Assembly (NCBI RefSeq): GCF_017810075.1
Contig: NZ_JADNYK010000001.1
Span: 434,001-498,000 of the forward strand
Direction of reading: 5' to 3'
Length of the DNA stretch: 64,000 nt
DNA from: Pseudozobellia sp. WGM2
GTDB taxonomy: Bacteria; Bacteroidota; Bacteroidia; Flavobacteriales; Flavobacteriaceae
Below, in pieces: positions 18,901 through 27,006 of this stretch; the stretch's first letter is position 1, and each line of letters starts with the position of its first letter. Made by a program: the position numbers and the translations under genes. The notes below the pieces were generated by a model that did no database searches, was not told the DNA's origin, and saw only the letters and a program-made list of their open reading frames with translations.

Positions 18901-19746
18901 CTACATTTCTAAATTGTAAAATTCGATTGCATTTTCTCCCATAATCCTAATTTGCTCTTCTGCATTGTAAGTGGAGATATAGTCAGTTATAATTTTTAGT
19001 ACTTGAGTATATGTACCGGCGACCATACACACTGGCCAATCGGAACCAAACATGACCCGACTGGTACCGAAGGCTTGCATCACCAAGTTTATATAGGGTT
19101 CTAGCTGTTCTACCGACCATGTGTTGTAATCAGCTTCCGTAATCATTCCTGATAGTTTACAAAAGACATTTTCATGTTTACCTATTTCTTTCATCAGGAC
19201 CGCCCATCCATCGAAAAAACCATCTTTTATATAAGGTTTCGCCATGTGGTCGATAACAAACTTTTGATTAGGAAATTTTTTGACAAATTCAAGCACTGCA
19301 CCCAATTGATGTGGAAACACCAAAATGTCATAGGTGTAATCGTAATTCTTCAAGAGTGAAATACCGTTTAAAAAATCGGGTCTCAGTAGAAAATTATGGT
19401 CTTTTTCGCCCTGAACGATATGTCGCCATCCTTTTAATATTTTATGGTGTGAATAACGGTCTAAATCGGCCGCTATCTTTTTAGACTTAAGGTCGACCCA
19501 ACCTACAACCCCTTTAACGAAATCGTTTGCGCCGGCAAGGTTTATCAAGAAATCGGTTTCTTCTAAAGACTGATCAGCTTGAACGGCTACACAACCATCA
19601 ATATTATGGGTTTCGTAGATAGGTTTAAGGTCTGCCGGTAGAAAATCACGGCGAATTTGGGACATAGAATCATCTATCCAAGCATGCTTTTCCTTATCGT
19701 GAACCCAAAAATGCTGATGACTGTCAATTTTCATTTTCTGCGCCAC
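18901..19746 (-). CDS. Amidohydrolase-2-family lactonase, probable L-fuconolactonase
   Basis: A 281-residue TIM-barrel metal-dependent hydrolase. The metal-ligand motif DSHQHFW near the N-terminus (His10, His12), the VIDHMAKP His, and the catalytic Asp in VMFGSDWPVC are all present, together with KLSGMITEAD. Proteins of this layout (COG3618) include L-fucono-1,5-lactonase and L-rhamnono-lactonase. Hydrolysis of the lactone made by a sugar dehydrogenase would give the aldonic acid for a dehydratase. It begins 4 bp after the Zn-dehydrogenase stop, so the two are one transcript. An ATG four codons in (19734) is an equally possible start. Confidence 0.87.
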   Translation of the reverse strand: MAQKMKIDSHQHFWVHDKEKHAWIDDSMSQIRRDFLPADLKPIYETHNIDGCVAVQADQSLEETDFLINLAGANDFVKGVVGWVDLKSKKIAADLDRYSHHKILKGWRHIVQGEKDHNFLLRPDFLNGISLLKNYDYTYDILVFPHQLGAVLEFVKKFPNQKFVIDHMAKPYIKDGFFDGWAVLMKEIGKHENVFCKLSGMITEADYNTWSVEQLEPYINLVMQAFGTSRVMFGSDWPVCMVAGTYTQVLKIITDYISTYNAEEQIRIMGENAIEFYNLEM

Positions 19747-19750
19747 AATT

Positions 19751-20764
19751 TCAAAAATTAACAGTGGCTTTTATTACTCCATTGGCAGGATCGAGCCAAC
19801 TATCAAAGTTCGATATCATCTCAGTGTAAGGTACCGTATGGGTTATAAAGCTATCCGTCGGAAATTTACCTTGTTGCATTACGTTCATTACGTATTCAAA
19901 ATCTTGAATTGTGGCATTACGGCTACATAATATCGAAGTTTCTTTCGCATGTATCTTCGGATGGGTAAATACCAATTCGCCCTTTGAGAGCCCGACCAAA
20001 ATATAACGGCCCCCGTGTGCCATATAATCAACACCATTCTCTAGGGCACCTTTATGACCCGTAGCGTCGTAAACAGCAGTGGCCATATCCCCACCGGTCA
20101 ATTTAGAAACTTCTTTAACAGCATCGCTGCCACCAAGAACCGTATATTCGATGCCGATTTCGTTTTTAACATATTCCAATCTCTGGGCATTCATATCTAT
20201 GGCGATAACTTTGGCACCTTCAATCTGAGCAAATTTCATGATACCAATACCAATAGGGCCACAGCCTACAACCACCACCGTTTCTCCAGATTTGATGCTC
20301 GACCTTCGAATGGCATGTGCCCCGATTGCCAAACATTCTACAATTGCAATTTCACTATCGGCTAAGCCATTGGCAGGCAATAGAATATCTGAGGGTACCG
20401 TAATTCGTTCTTGCATACCTCCATCGGTGTGTACCCCTAAAACCGCTATATTAGTGCAACAATTTGTCTTACCATCTCGGCAGGCAACACATTTGCCACA
20501 ACTGAGATAAGGCATAATAACAACCTTGTCACCAGCTTTTATTCCTTTTGAGTTTTCATCTATTTCGACGACTTCAGCTGCCAGTTCGTGGCCTAAAATT
20601 CTAGGGTATGTGAAGAAAGCCTGATTACCGGCATAGGCGTGCAAGTCTGTGCCGCAGATACCAACTTTGGTGATTTTCAAAAGAGCTTCCCCTTGTTTTC
20701 TTTGAGGCTCTTCCTTTTCCTTCATTAAAAATTCACCAGGTTTTTCGCAGACAATATATTTCAT
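19751..20764 (-). CDS. Zinc-dependent medium-chain dehydrogenase
   Basis: A 337-residue medium-chain (threonine/sorbitol dehydrogenase-like) enzyme. Catalytic-zinc ligands Cys37, His59 and Glu60 sit in GICGTDLHAY and ILGHELAAEV, and the structural-zinc lobe is complete, with Cys89, Cys92, Cys95 and Cys103. The NAD-binding turn is VVVGCGPIGIGIM. It heads the minus-strand operon that continues with the lactonase, SDR, FucP and mutarotase genes. The likely role is oxidation of a deoxysugar or its acid, or reduction of an aldehyde by-product. This could be the L-fucose dehydrogenase step or the 2-keto-3-deoxy-fuconate step; the SDR downstream would take the other. Confidence 0.85.
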   Translation of the reverse strand: MKYIVCEKPGEFLMKEKEEPQRKQGEALLKITKVGICGTDLHAYAGNQAFFTYPRILGHELAAEVVEIDENSKGIKAGDKVVIMPYLSCGKCVACRDGKTNCCTNIAVLGVHTDGGMQERITVPSDILLPANGLADSEIAIVECLAIGAHAIRRSSIKSGETVVVVGCGPIGIGIMKFAQIEGAKVIAIDMNAQRLEYVKNEIGIEYTVLGGSDAVKEVSKLTGGDMATAVYDATGHKGALENGVDYMAHGGRYILVGLSKGELVFTHPKIHAKETSILCSRNATIQDFEYVMNVMQQGKFPTDSFITHTVPYTEMISNFDSWLDPANGVIKATVNF

Positions 20765-20851
20765 TTCTAAAATTTTATTTTGGACAAGGTCCTAAATTAT
20801 AAAAAACTATTTCAACACTTATATTTTTAAAGAATTATAAATTAATTTAAC

Positions 20852-20880
20852 CATTTGGTATATTTATTAAATCAAATGTA
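20852..20880. promoter_or_regulatory. Inverted repeat and possible -7 box in a divergent promoter region
   Basis: The 124-bp AT-rich spacer between the divergent Zn-dehydrogenase operon and the PhyH gene contains catttg and caaatg 15 nt apart. Read on the minus strand, the right half is TACATTTG, which matches the flavobacterial -7 consensus TAnnTTTG. I see no good TTG partner at the expected distance. It may be an operator, a promoter element or chance in an AT-rich region. Confidence 0.3.
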
Positions 20881-20888
20881 ATAATGCT

Positions 20889-21773
20889 ATGGGTGAAGTA
20901 GAAGATTTGGCAGAAGTACATCATTTAATTAGTGATTTGTTCAGTTGGCCCAAATCGAAAGAAGAATGGAAACAATATAAACTAACCGATGAGCAGATAA
21001 ATCACTTTCATGAAGAGGGTTATGTTTCAGGAATTAACCTTTTAAATGATCATCAAATCAATGTTTTACGTAAAGAACTTGATGAAATATTAGATCCAAA
21101 CCATCCTTTACACCATCTGTTTTATGAGTTTCATAGTAATGAATCGGAAGACCCAAATGCCGTGCTTTTCCATTCGTTAGGGCATTGGAGAATTACCCGT
21201 GGTTTTCATGATGTGCTATATAACCCTGCTTTCGTTATGGCAGCGCACCAACTGCTTGAACAAAAACCCGTTCGCTTTTGGCACGATCAACTTTTCTGTA
21301 AGCCTGCCAAACATGGTGGCGTAGTGGCCTGGCATCAAGATTACTCGTATTGGACGAGAACTATTGCCATGCAGCATCTAACCTGTTGGACGGGATTGGA
21401 CGATGCCTCTACAGAAAATGGATGTCTACATTATATACCGAAAAGTCATAAATGGGGATTGTTAAACGCGCCCTCATTAGCGGGTGATATGAACGGTTTG
21501 ATGAATTATTTGAACGAAGACCAAAAAGAACAATTCAAAAAATCCATTGCCATTGAATTGAAAAAAGGGTATGCCACATTTCATCATCCGCTTATGGTTC
21601 ACGGGTCTTATGAAAACAAATCAAATAGAAGTAGGCGGGCATTTGTGCTCAATGTTTTTGCTGATGGTACGGTAAGTAATACTAATGATGAACTTTTAAA
21701 GGGAGTTCCGCCCGTTCCCAAAGGTGAAAAAATGGAAGGCAAATTCTTTCCATTACTCTTTGAGAATAATTAG
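20889..21773 (+). CDS. Phytanoyl-CoA dioxygenase (PhyH)-family protein
   Basis: A 294-residue non-haem Fe(II)/2-oxoglutarate-dependent oxygenase. The iron triad is visible as His149-x-Asp151 in AWHQDYSYW and distal His238 in LMVHGSYEN, with Arg249/250 placed to bind 2-oxoglutarate. The N-terminal part begins with a charged leader and then FHEEGYVSGINLL, the usual start of the domain. PhyH proteins hydroxylate small organic molecules; members in Bacteroidota sugar loci have no established substrate. It is transcribed away from the deoxysugar operon and ahead of a Zn-dehydrogenase and KduD, so a sugar-derived or osmolyte substrate is possible. Confidence 0.85.
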   Translation: MGEVEDLAEVHHLISDLFSWPKSKEEWKQYKLTDEQINHFHEEGYVSGINLLNDHQINVLRKELDEILDPNHPLHHLFYEFHSNESEDPNAVLFHSLGHWRITRGFHDVLYNPAFVMAAHQLLEQKPVRFWHDQLFCKPAKHGGVVAWHQDYSYWTRTIAMQHLTCWTGLDDASTENGCLHYIPKSHKWGLLNAPSLAGDMNGLMNYLNEDQKEQFKKSIAIELKKGYATFHHPLMVHGSYENKSNRSRRAFVLNVFADGTVSNTNDELLKGVPPVPKGEKMEGKFFPLLFENN

Positions 21774-22161
21774 TTTTAACAAATCGTCCTTATCATATAG
21801 ACTGAAATACTCAGCCAATGTCCTTATTACTGTAAATTACACATCAAATTTTTCAGGGTAGCCAACAGAAAAAAACAATTCTGATTTTCTTAAGATGAAA
21901 TGGTATCATGGGCGCAGAAAAAAATTAAAGGAACACCCCGTATTGGATTTATAATTAGGAGGGGAAGCAGTAAATGCTCTGATATAGATATGGGCGATGA
22001 AGTAATTAAAGGGATAGATGTAGGTAGTGTGGAAGCGTTTGAACTTAAATATTCACTGTTTATTGAAAATCTTCACATTAAAATATGGAAAGCTGCATGG
22101 GTAATTAAAAGATTGCAAGTATTTTTATAGCATGATTTAGAAATACAATCGATTACGCAAA
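21774..22161 (+). other. 388-bp spacer with a doubtful 76-codon frame
   Basis: No recognisable gene. The only longer plus-strand frame is 21900-22130 (76 codons, ATG start). It contains KKIKGTPRIGF, DIDMGDEVIKGIDVG and a basic, hydrophobic C-terminus. I see no clear family match; a weak, unproven resemblance to the last part of altronate dehydratase (a GTP...D-D-G pattern) would fit the uronate context and make it a decayed remnant. It could equally be non-coding. The last 30 bp before 22162 would contain the promoter or leader of the Zn-dehydrogenase gene. Confidence 0.25.
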
Positions 22162-23178
22162 ATGAAAGCAACCATATATAAAGGTGATAAAACCTTTGCA
22201 TTAATAGATAAAGAAGTAGAGCCTCCACAGCCTAATGACGTTCGTATAAAAGTGGCCTATAGCGGTGTTTGTGGTACAGACGTACACATATACCATGGCA
22301 TGATGGACAAACGAGTTGATATTCCCCAAACTATAGGCCATGAGATGTCGGGCACTATAGATGCTATCGGAGAAGAAGTTGTCGGTTTCGCTAAAGGAGA
22401 GAAAGTAGTCGTACGACCACTCGACGACCGTGGGGTAAAACCTTCCGATAAGGGTTTTAACCATATATGTGAAGATTTAAAATTTATCGGTATCGATAGC
22501 CCGGGTTCTATGCAGCAGTTTTGGAACGTTCCGGCATTTACTTTACATAAACTTCGCCCTGAAACCGATTTAAAACTGGCTGCCTTAATAGAACCTTTGG
22601 CGGTCGCGGTACATGATGTTCGTTTGAGCGGACTGGCTGCTTCAGAAACCGCTGTAGTGCTTGGTGGCGGACCAATCGGACTCCTCGTCGCATTAGTAGC
22701 GCAACATACAGGTGCACAGGTCATCGTCTCTGAGATTAATGAAAGACGTATTGCCAAAGCTCAAGAATTAGGTCTTACGGTGGTCAACCCCACTAAAGAA
22801 GATTTGGTCGACTATGTTTCGAACAAAACCGAAGGAAAAAAGGCCGATGTCGTTTTCGAGGTGGCCGGTGTACAACCTGCCTTAGATGTAATGACCGAGG
22901 TTGCCGGCATTAGGGGGCGTATAGTTATGGTGGCCATTCACGGTCAAAAGAAAGAAATTGATTTGTTCAAATTTTTCTGGAAAGAACTGAAATTAATTGG
23001 GGCACGGGTTTATGAACGTGAAGATTACGAAAAGGCTATAGCTTTAGTTACCGAAAACACCTTAGGGTTTGAGCAACTGATTACCGATGTTGAACCTTTA
23101 AGTAACATTCAACAAGTATTTGAAAAAATCGATGAAAATCCTGATGGTATGAAGGTACTAATGGATTGTCAACAATAA
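22162..23178 (+). CDS. Medium-chain dehydrogenase lacking the structural zinc site
   Basis: A 338-residue member of the sorbitol/threonine-dehydrogenase-like superfamily. Catalytic-zinc ligands are kept (Cys37 in GVCGTDVHIY, His60 and Glu61 in TIGHEMSG), as is the nucleotide-binding turn VVLGGGPIGLLVAL. The lobe that normally carries four Cys is replaced by a Pro/Asp-rich stretch at about 86-103 with a single Cys103, so the structural zinc should be absent. A KduD gene follows 36 bp later and is probably co-transcribed. An oxidoreductase acting on a sugar acid or keto-sugar acid related to the KDG hub is plausible. Confidence 0.84.
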   Translation: MKATIYKGDKTFALIDKEVEPPQPNDVRIKVAYSGVCGTDVHIYHGMMDKRVDIPQTIGHEMSGTIDAIGEEVVGFAKGEKVVVRPLDDRGVKPSDKGFNHICEDLKFIGIDSPGSMQQFWNVPAFTLHKLRPETDLKLAALIEPLAVAVHDVRLSGLAASETAVVLGGGPIGLLVALVAQHTGAQVIVSEINERRIAKAQELGLTVVNPTKEDLVDYVSNKTEGKKADVVFEVAGVQPALDVMTEVAGIRGRIVMVAIHGQKKEIDLFKFFWKELKLIGARVYEREDYEKAIALVTENTLGFEQLITDVEPLSNIQQVFEKIDENPDGMKVLMDCQQ

Positions 23179-23214
23179 TTATAAATTTCAACATCAATAA
23201 ATAATTAAATAGAA

Positions 23215-23985
23215 ATGAGTATTCTAAACAATTTTAGTCTTGAAGGAAAAACTGCTTTGGTCACAGGATGCAAACGTGGTATCGGTAAGGCGATGGCCAT
23301 TGGTCTGGCAGAAGCTGGTGCAGATATTATCGGAGTAAGTGCCTCTTTAGAGAAGCACGGCAGTATGATAGAACAAGAGGTCGAGGGCATCGGTAGAAAA
23401 TTCAAGGCATATACCTGTGATTTTGGTAATCGTGAATCACTTTATGAGTTCATTGAACAGGTTAAAGACGATTTTCCGAAGATTGATATTTTGGTGAATA
23501 ATGCAGGAACAATTTTAAGGGCACCCGCTGTTGAGCATTCCGATGAGTATTGGGATAAAGTTATCGAAGTAAATCAGACCGCTCAATTTGTATTGACTCG
23601 AGAAATCGGAAAAGAAATGGTGAAAAGAGGTGAGGGCAAGATAGTTTTTACCGCTTCATTGTTAACTTTTCAAGGAGGTATCACCGTACCGGGATATGCC
23701 GCCAGTAAAGGTGCTATCGGTCAGATGACTATGGCCTTTGCCAACGAATGGGCAGGAAAGGGCGTGAATGTGAATGCTATCGCTCCGGGTTATATCAGTA
23801 CCGATAATACTGAAGCCTTACGAAACAACCCTGAGCGGGCAGATTCTATCTTAGCTAGAATACCGGCAGGTAGATGGGGCCAACCAGAAGACTTCAAAGG
23901 GCCGATCGTCTTTCTTTGTTCAGAAGCTTCTAGCTATATGAACGGCGGAACCATGCTAGTCGATGGTGGCTGGATGGGCAGATAA
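23215..23985 (+). CDS. kduD: 2-dehydro-3-deoxy-D-gluconate 5-dehydrogenase (KduD-type SDR)
   Basis: A 256-residue SDR that closely follows the KduD pattern from end to end: ILNNFSLEGKTALVTGCKRG at the start, NNAGTILRAPAVEHSDEYWD, SLLTFQGGITVPGYAASKGA with the catalytic Ser, Tyr and Lys, NVNAIAPGYISTDNTEALR, and RIPAGRWGQPEDFKGP before DGGWMGR at the C-terminus. KduD reduces 2,5-diketo-3-deoxygluconate to KDG during breakdown of unsaturated uronic acids. Its partner isomerase KduI is not in this window. The product would feed KdgK/KdgA encoded 10 kb upstream. A hairpin terminator follows at 23996. Confidence 0.87.
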   Translation: MSILNNFSLEGKTALVTGCKRGIGKAMAIGLAEAGADIIGVSASLEKHGSMIEQEVEGIGRKFKAYTCDFGNRESLYEFIEQVKDDFPKIDILVNNAGTILRAPAVEHSDEYWDKVIEVNQTAQFVLTREIGKEMVKRGEGKIVFTASLLTFQGGITVPGYAASKGAIGQMTMAFANEWAGKGVNVNAIAPGYISTDNTEALRNNPERADSILARIPAGRWGQPEDFKGPIVFLCSEASSYMNGGTMLVDGGWMGR

Positions 23986-23995
23986 ATTTTAAGAT

Positions 23996-24035
23996 CAAGC
24001 GGGTAGGGGCATAGCTTTATCCGCTTGCTTTTTAT
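23996..24035. terminator. Rho-independent terminator after kduD
   Basis: A 10-bp stem, caagcgggta with tatccgcttg (one G-T wobble), closes a 12-nt loop and is followed by ctttttattttt on the plus strand. It separates kduD from the convergent CrtI-like gene. Confidence 0.7.
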
Positions 24036-24064
24036 TTTTAAATTATGAACTAGTTGGCACGATA

Positions 24065-25819
24065 TTAAATCGAACTCTTTTCGGCTTTAGCTTCAGCCCT
24101 AGCTTTTTTGACTTCCATTTTCTTTATCAACCAATCTGGGTATTCCGAAGAATCTTCTGCTTCATAAATTCGAAGTTCTTGACCTTCTTTTGGGGCTTTT
24201 AACTCATCAGAAGAACAGCCCAAAATTCGTGCTGCCGTATCAACCCCGGAATGGGATGCCCCTGCCACACCATGTGAAATGATGCTGGCGCCACAGAGGT
24301 AAAGGTTTTCTATTTCACTTATTGCCCGATAGGCAAAGGGCCCTATATGAAACAGGCTCTTCTCGGTACCATAAACATTACCCCGTGTGGTGTTGATATA
24401 GTATTTATTGGTCAGCGGGGTACCTAATTCTTGGTGTACGATATGGTTGCGAACGCCCGGTATAGCTTTTTCGACGCCATTTACCATCTTTTTGGTAAGC
24501 CGTTCTTTCATCTTCAAGTAAGATGGAGAACGTTCTTTTTCTCCATTTTCAAACTGCTCAAAGGTTTTATAATCAACAAAAGTTATGGCTTCGATACTAT
24601 GGTGCTTTCCGTCAAAACTAGAGGGGTCTTTTAGGGTAGTGCAACTGATGAACATACCTTCGAATGCATGGCCTTCTTCTATATTCTCGGCAAATATTTC
24701 TTCATAGAAATCATTGGCACCCCGATTGGGCATTTGCCAAATGTTTCCGGAATCGACTCCAGCTTTTTTCAGGTCCATATCCACCGTCAAAAACAGCATA
24801 AGCGAGGTACATGAATACTTGGTTTTAGCCAATTTACGTTGAAGCCGGCTGCTCAAGTTTTCGCGCCCTACCAGTTTATTATAGGTAATACCAACATCTG
24901 CATTAGAAACAATATTTTCGGCGTATATTTTTTGACCATCCTTTAGAATAACCCCGACCGCTTTCTTCTTTTTATTGCCGTCTAAAATAATTTTTGCGAC
25001 ACCAGATGAAGTGCGTATTTCACCATGATTTCTCTTTATTTCATTAGTCATTGATTTAATGAGTGCTCCGCCACCACCCATTGGGTAATAGCCTCCTTTG
25101 TAATAATGGTACATTAACGCACTGTGCAACAAAAAAGGAACCCGGTTAGGTGCCACCCCATGATCACCACATTGAATGTTCAGTATTTTTTTTAATAAGG
25201 GGTCTTTAATGAACCAACCAATGACGCGACTGAGGCTAAAGAGTGAATATTTACCAAAATATCGGGTTTTGTAGGGCATAATCAATTTTTGCCAAAACCC
25301 TTTGAAATATGGGATAGAGTATAATTCTCGACTTACCCTTTGAGTCATGTTCAGATAATCGGAGATATTCTTCTTTTCTTTTGGAAAACGTGCCGATAGG
25401 CGAGCCACCAATTCATCAAAATTCGCGGGATAGTCGAATCTGGTATCACCAATCCGAATATGCTCATACCCTTCGGGGTTCATGCGAAAGAATACCAATT
25501 CGTTGGCGATACCCAGCCCCTTGTACAGGTCACTGGTCGTTTCACCTTCTCCTAGCAGCCCCACATAATGAACTCCCGGTGTAAATCGGTGTCCGTTAAG
25601 GTAAAAGCTGTGACACCAACCTCCAGGAACATCATGTTGTTCTAGCACCAGTACTTTTTGGCCGCGCTGGCTTAAAGAAATAGCACAGGCTAAGCCACCT
25701 GCCCCTGAGCCAATAACTATAGTGTCATAGTTATTTTGGCCTTGTATGCCATTGTTTTCTTTCAATCCATTGGAGGATACCGATTCTTGCATGTTGCTCA
25801 AAGATAGGGCAAGTTTCAT
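24065..25819 (-). CDS. Phytoene desaturase/retinol saturase-like FAD-dependent oxidoreductase
   Basis: A large FAD amine-oxidase-fold enzyme. The dinucleotide motif VIGSGAGGLACAISLSQRG followed by VLVLEQHDVPGGWCHS lies about 35 residues in, and the C-terminal FAD-contact region LYLCGASIISHGVAGASHSG is present, so both halves of the FAD site are intact. I place the start at 25819 (584 residues); an upstream ATG at 25864 only adds a non-conserved leader. Relatives desaturate or saturate carotenoids and retinoids. No other carotenoid gene is near, and the neighbours are sugar genes and an exported oxidoreductase, so the substrate is open. The extra C-terminal tail is rich in Lys, Glu and Ala. 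Confidence 0.8.
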   Translation of the reverse strand: MKLALSLSNMQESVSSNGLKENNGIQGQNNYDTIVIGSGAGGLACAISLSQRGQKVLVLEQHDVPGGWCHSFYLNGHRFTPGVHYVGLLGEGETTSDLYKGLGIANELVFFRMNPEGYEHIRIGDTRFDYPANFDELVARLSARFPKEKKNISDYLNMTQRVSRELYSIPYFKGFWQKLIMPYKTRYFGKYSLFSLSRVIGWFIKDPLLKKILNIQCGDHGVAPNRVPFLLHSALMYHYYKGGYYPMGGGGALIKSMTNEIKRNHGEIRTSSGVAKIILDGNKKKKAVGVILKDGQKIYAENIVSNADVGITYNKLVGRENLSSRLQRKLAKTKYSCTSLMLFLTVDMDLKKAGVDSGNIWQMPNRGANDFYEEIFAENIEEGHAFEGMFISCTTLKDPSSFDGKHHSIEAITFVDYKTFEQFENGEKERSPSYLKMKERLTKKMVNGVEKAIPGVRNHIVHQELGTPLTNKYYINTTRGNVYGTEKSLFHIGPFAYRAISEIENLYLCGASIISHGVAGASHSGVDTAARILGCSSDELKAPKEGQELRIYEAEDSSEYPDWLIKKMEVKKARAEAKAEKSSI

Positions 25820-25874
25820 ATGTATCTCGTTCTGTAGTTCAATATTAATGAACTTGCAGTCCAAGAAATTTAAC

Positions 25875-27002
25875 TTAATTGGTTTTTGAAGGATATAAGT
25901 CTTTCCAGAGCACGGTTTTTCCCGTATTGGCGGATTTTTTTGCTGCTTCTAAAATTTGCACCACAATTTTCGCATTTTCTAAAGAAGTAACATCGTAAGG
26001 TTTTAATTGATAATCTTCTAAAACCACTTTTCTATATAAAGCAAAAGGGTCATTTTCGCCTTTAGACAAGGCTTTTGCGGTAAGAGATTCAGGCCCTTTT
26101 TTCTCATCGAGCATCACTTCCATATCCAAACCGTTCTTGCATTTCACATAACCTGTAGTACCAAAAACTTCCATATCTTTCACATGATGGGGCCAGTTCC
26201 AAGAGGCCTGAATGATTACTTCCGTTTCTGGATATTTTAAAATAATCGTTGCATCATCATCGACCTTTGGGTACAATTCCGGTTTCAATTGTTGGGTTAT
26301 ACATGTGACCGATTCTGGCTTTTTTCCCTTCATTAACCATGTTGTCAAATTGGCGCCATAGCAACCAAAATCGGTCAAGGTACCACCTCCATTTAGAACA
26401 GGGTCTGTCAGCCACTCTAAAAACTCATCATTACAGCCGATTTCTACAGGCCCCATGTGGCCGGTATGAAAAACAATTCTTCGCATGGCCCCTATTGCAT
26501 TTTCAGCATGAATTAGTTCATAAGCCTCTTTATTACTTCCGTACCAAGAAGTTTCATAATTGGTCAGCAAATGAATTTTGTGCTTTTGGGCAAGTGCTAC
26601 CATTTCTTGGGCATGGTCCCAACTTACGGCAAGTGGTTTTTCTACCATTACATGAATTCCTTTCGGGGCACAATATCGAACTGTTTCTAAATGGTCGTAA
26701 GTACTATTAAAAGCGTTTACGGCCTCTGGTTGCGTATTTTCGACCATTTCTTCAATGGTGTCGAAAACAATATCCATAGACAGTCCATATTGTTCTGTAA
26801 GTCTTTTGGCCAGTTCTCGATTGGGTTCAGCGATACCTACTATCTCGATGTTACTTTTTTCTTTATTGGCTAAAATCCAATGTACATGGCCATGTACCAG
26901 ACCCACCACGCCTACTTTCAAAGGGCGATTCTCAGCACTGTCTTGAACCATAGCTTGAGCAAATTGAGAAATTATGAGTGATAGAAGGAGTAAGTTTTTC
27001 AT
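25875..27002 (-). CDS. Exported Gfo/Idh/MocA-family protein
   Basis: A 375-residue protein with a Sec signal (MKNLLLLSLIISQFAQA) preceding a Gfo/Idh/MocA Rossmann domain and C-terminal alpha/beta domain. The EKPLAVSW motif, with the family's catalytic-region Lys, is present. The nucleotide-binding turn reads GLVHGH instead of GxGxxG/A, so cofactor binding is uncertain. I chose the ATG at 27002, which leaves 4 bp after the SGNH gene stop; an ATG at 27017 would overlap that gene. Exported family members such as GH109 enzymes keep tightly bound NAD, which is one possible reading. It is co-transcribed with the SGNH hydrolase. Confidence 0.84.
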   Translation of the reverse strand: MKNLLLLSLIISQFAQAMVQDSAENRPLKVGVVGLVHGHVHWILANKEKSNIEIVGIAEPNRELAKRLTEQYGLSMDIVFDTIEEMVENTQPEAVNAFNSTYDHLETVRYCAPKGIHVMVEKPLAVSWDHAQEMVALAQKHKIHLLTNYETSWYGSNKEAYELIHAENAIGAMRRIVFHTGHMGPVEIGCNDEFLEWLTDPVLNGGGTLTDFGCYGANLTTWLMKGKKPESVTCITQQLKPELYPKVDDDATIILKYPETEVIIQASWNWPHHVKDMEVFGTTGYVKCKNGLDMEVMLDEKKGPESLTAKALSKGENDPFALYRKVVLEDYQLKPYDVTSLENAKIVVQILEAAKKSANTGKTVLWKDLYPSKTN

Positions 27003-27006
27003 CGGA

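Noticed and set aside
22257-22757. Minus-strand 166-codon open frame
   Set aside because: It lies fully inside the medium-chain dehydrogenase gene and its translation is Ser/Pro/Thr-rich without motifs, typical of a shadow frame.
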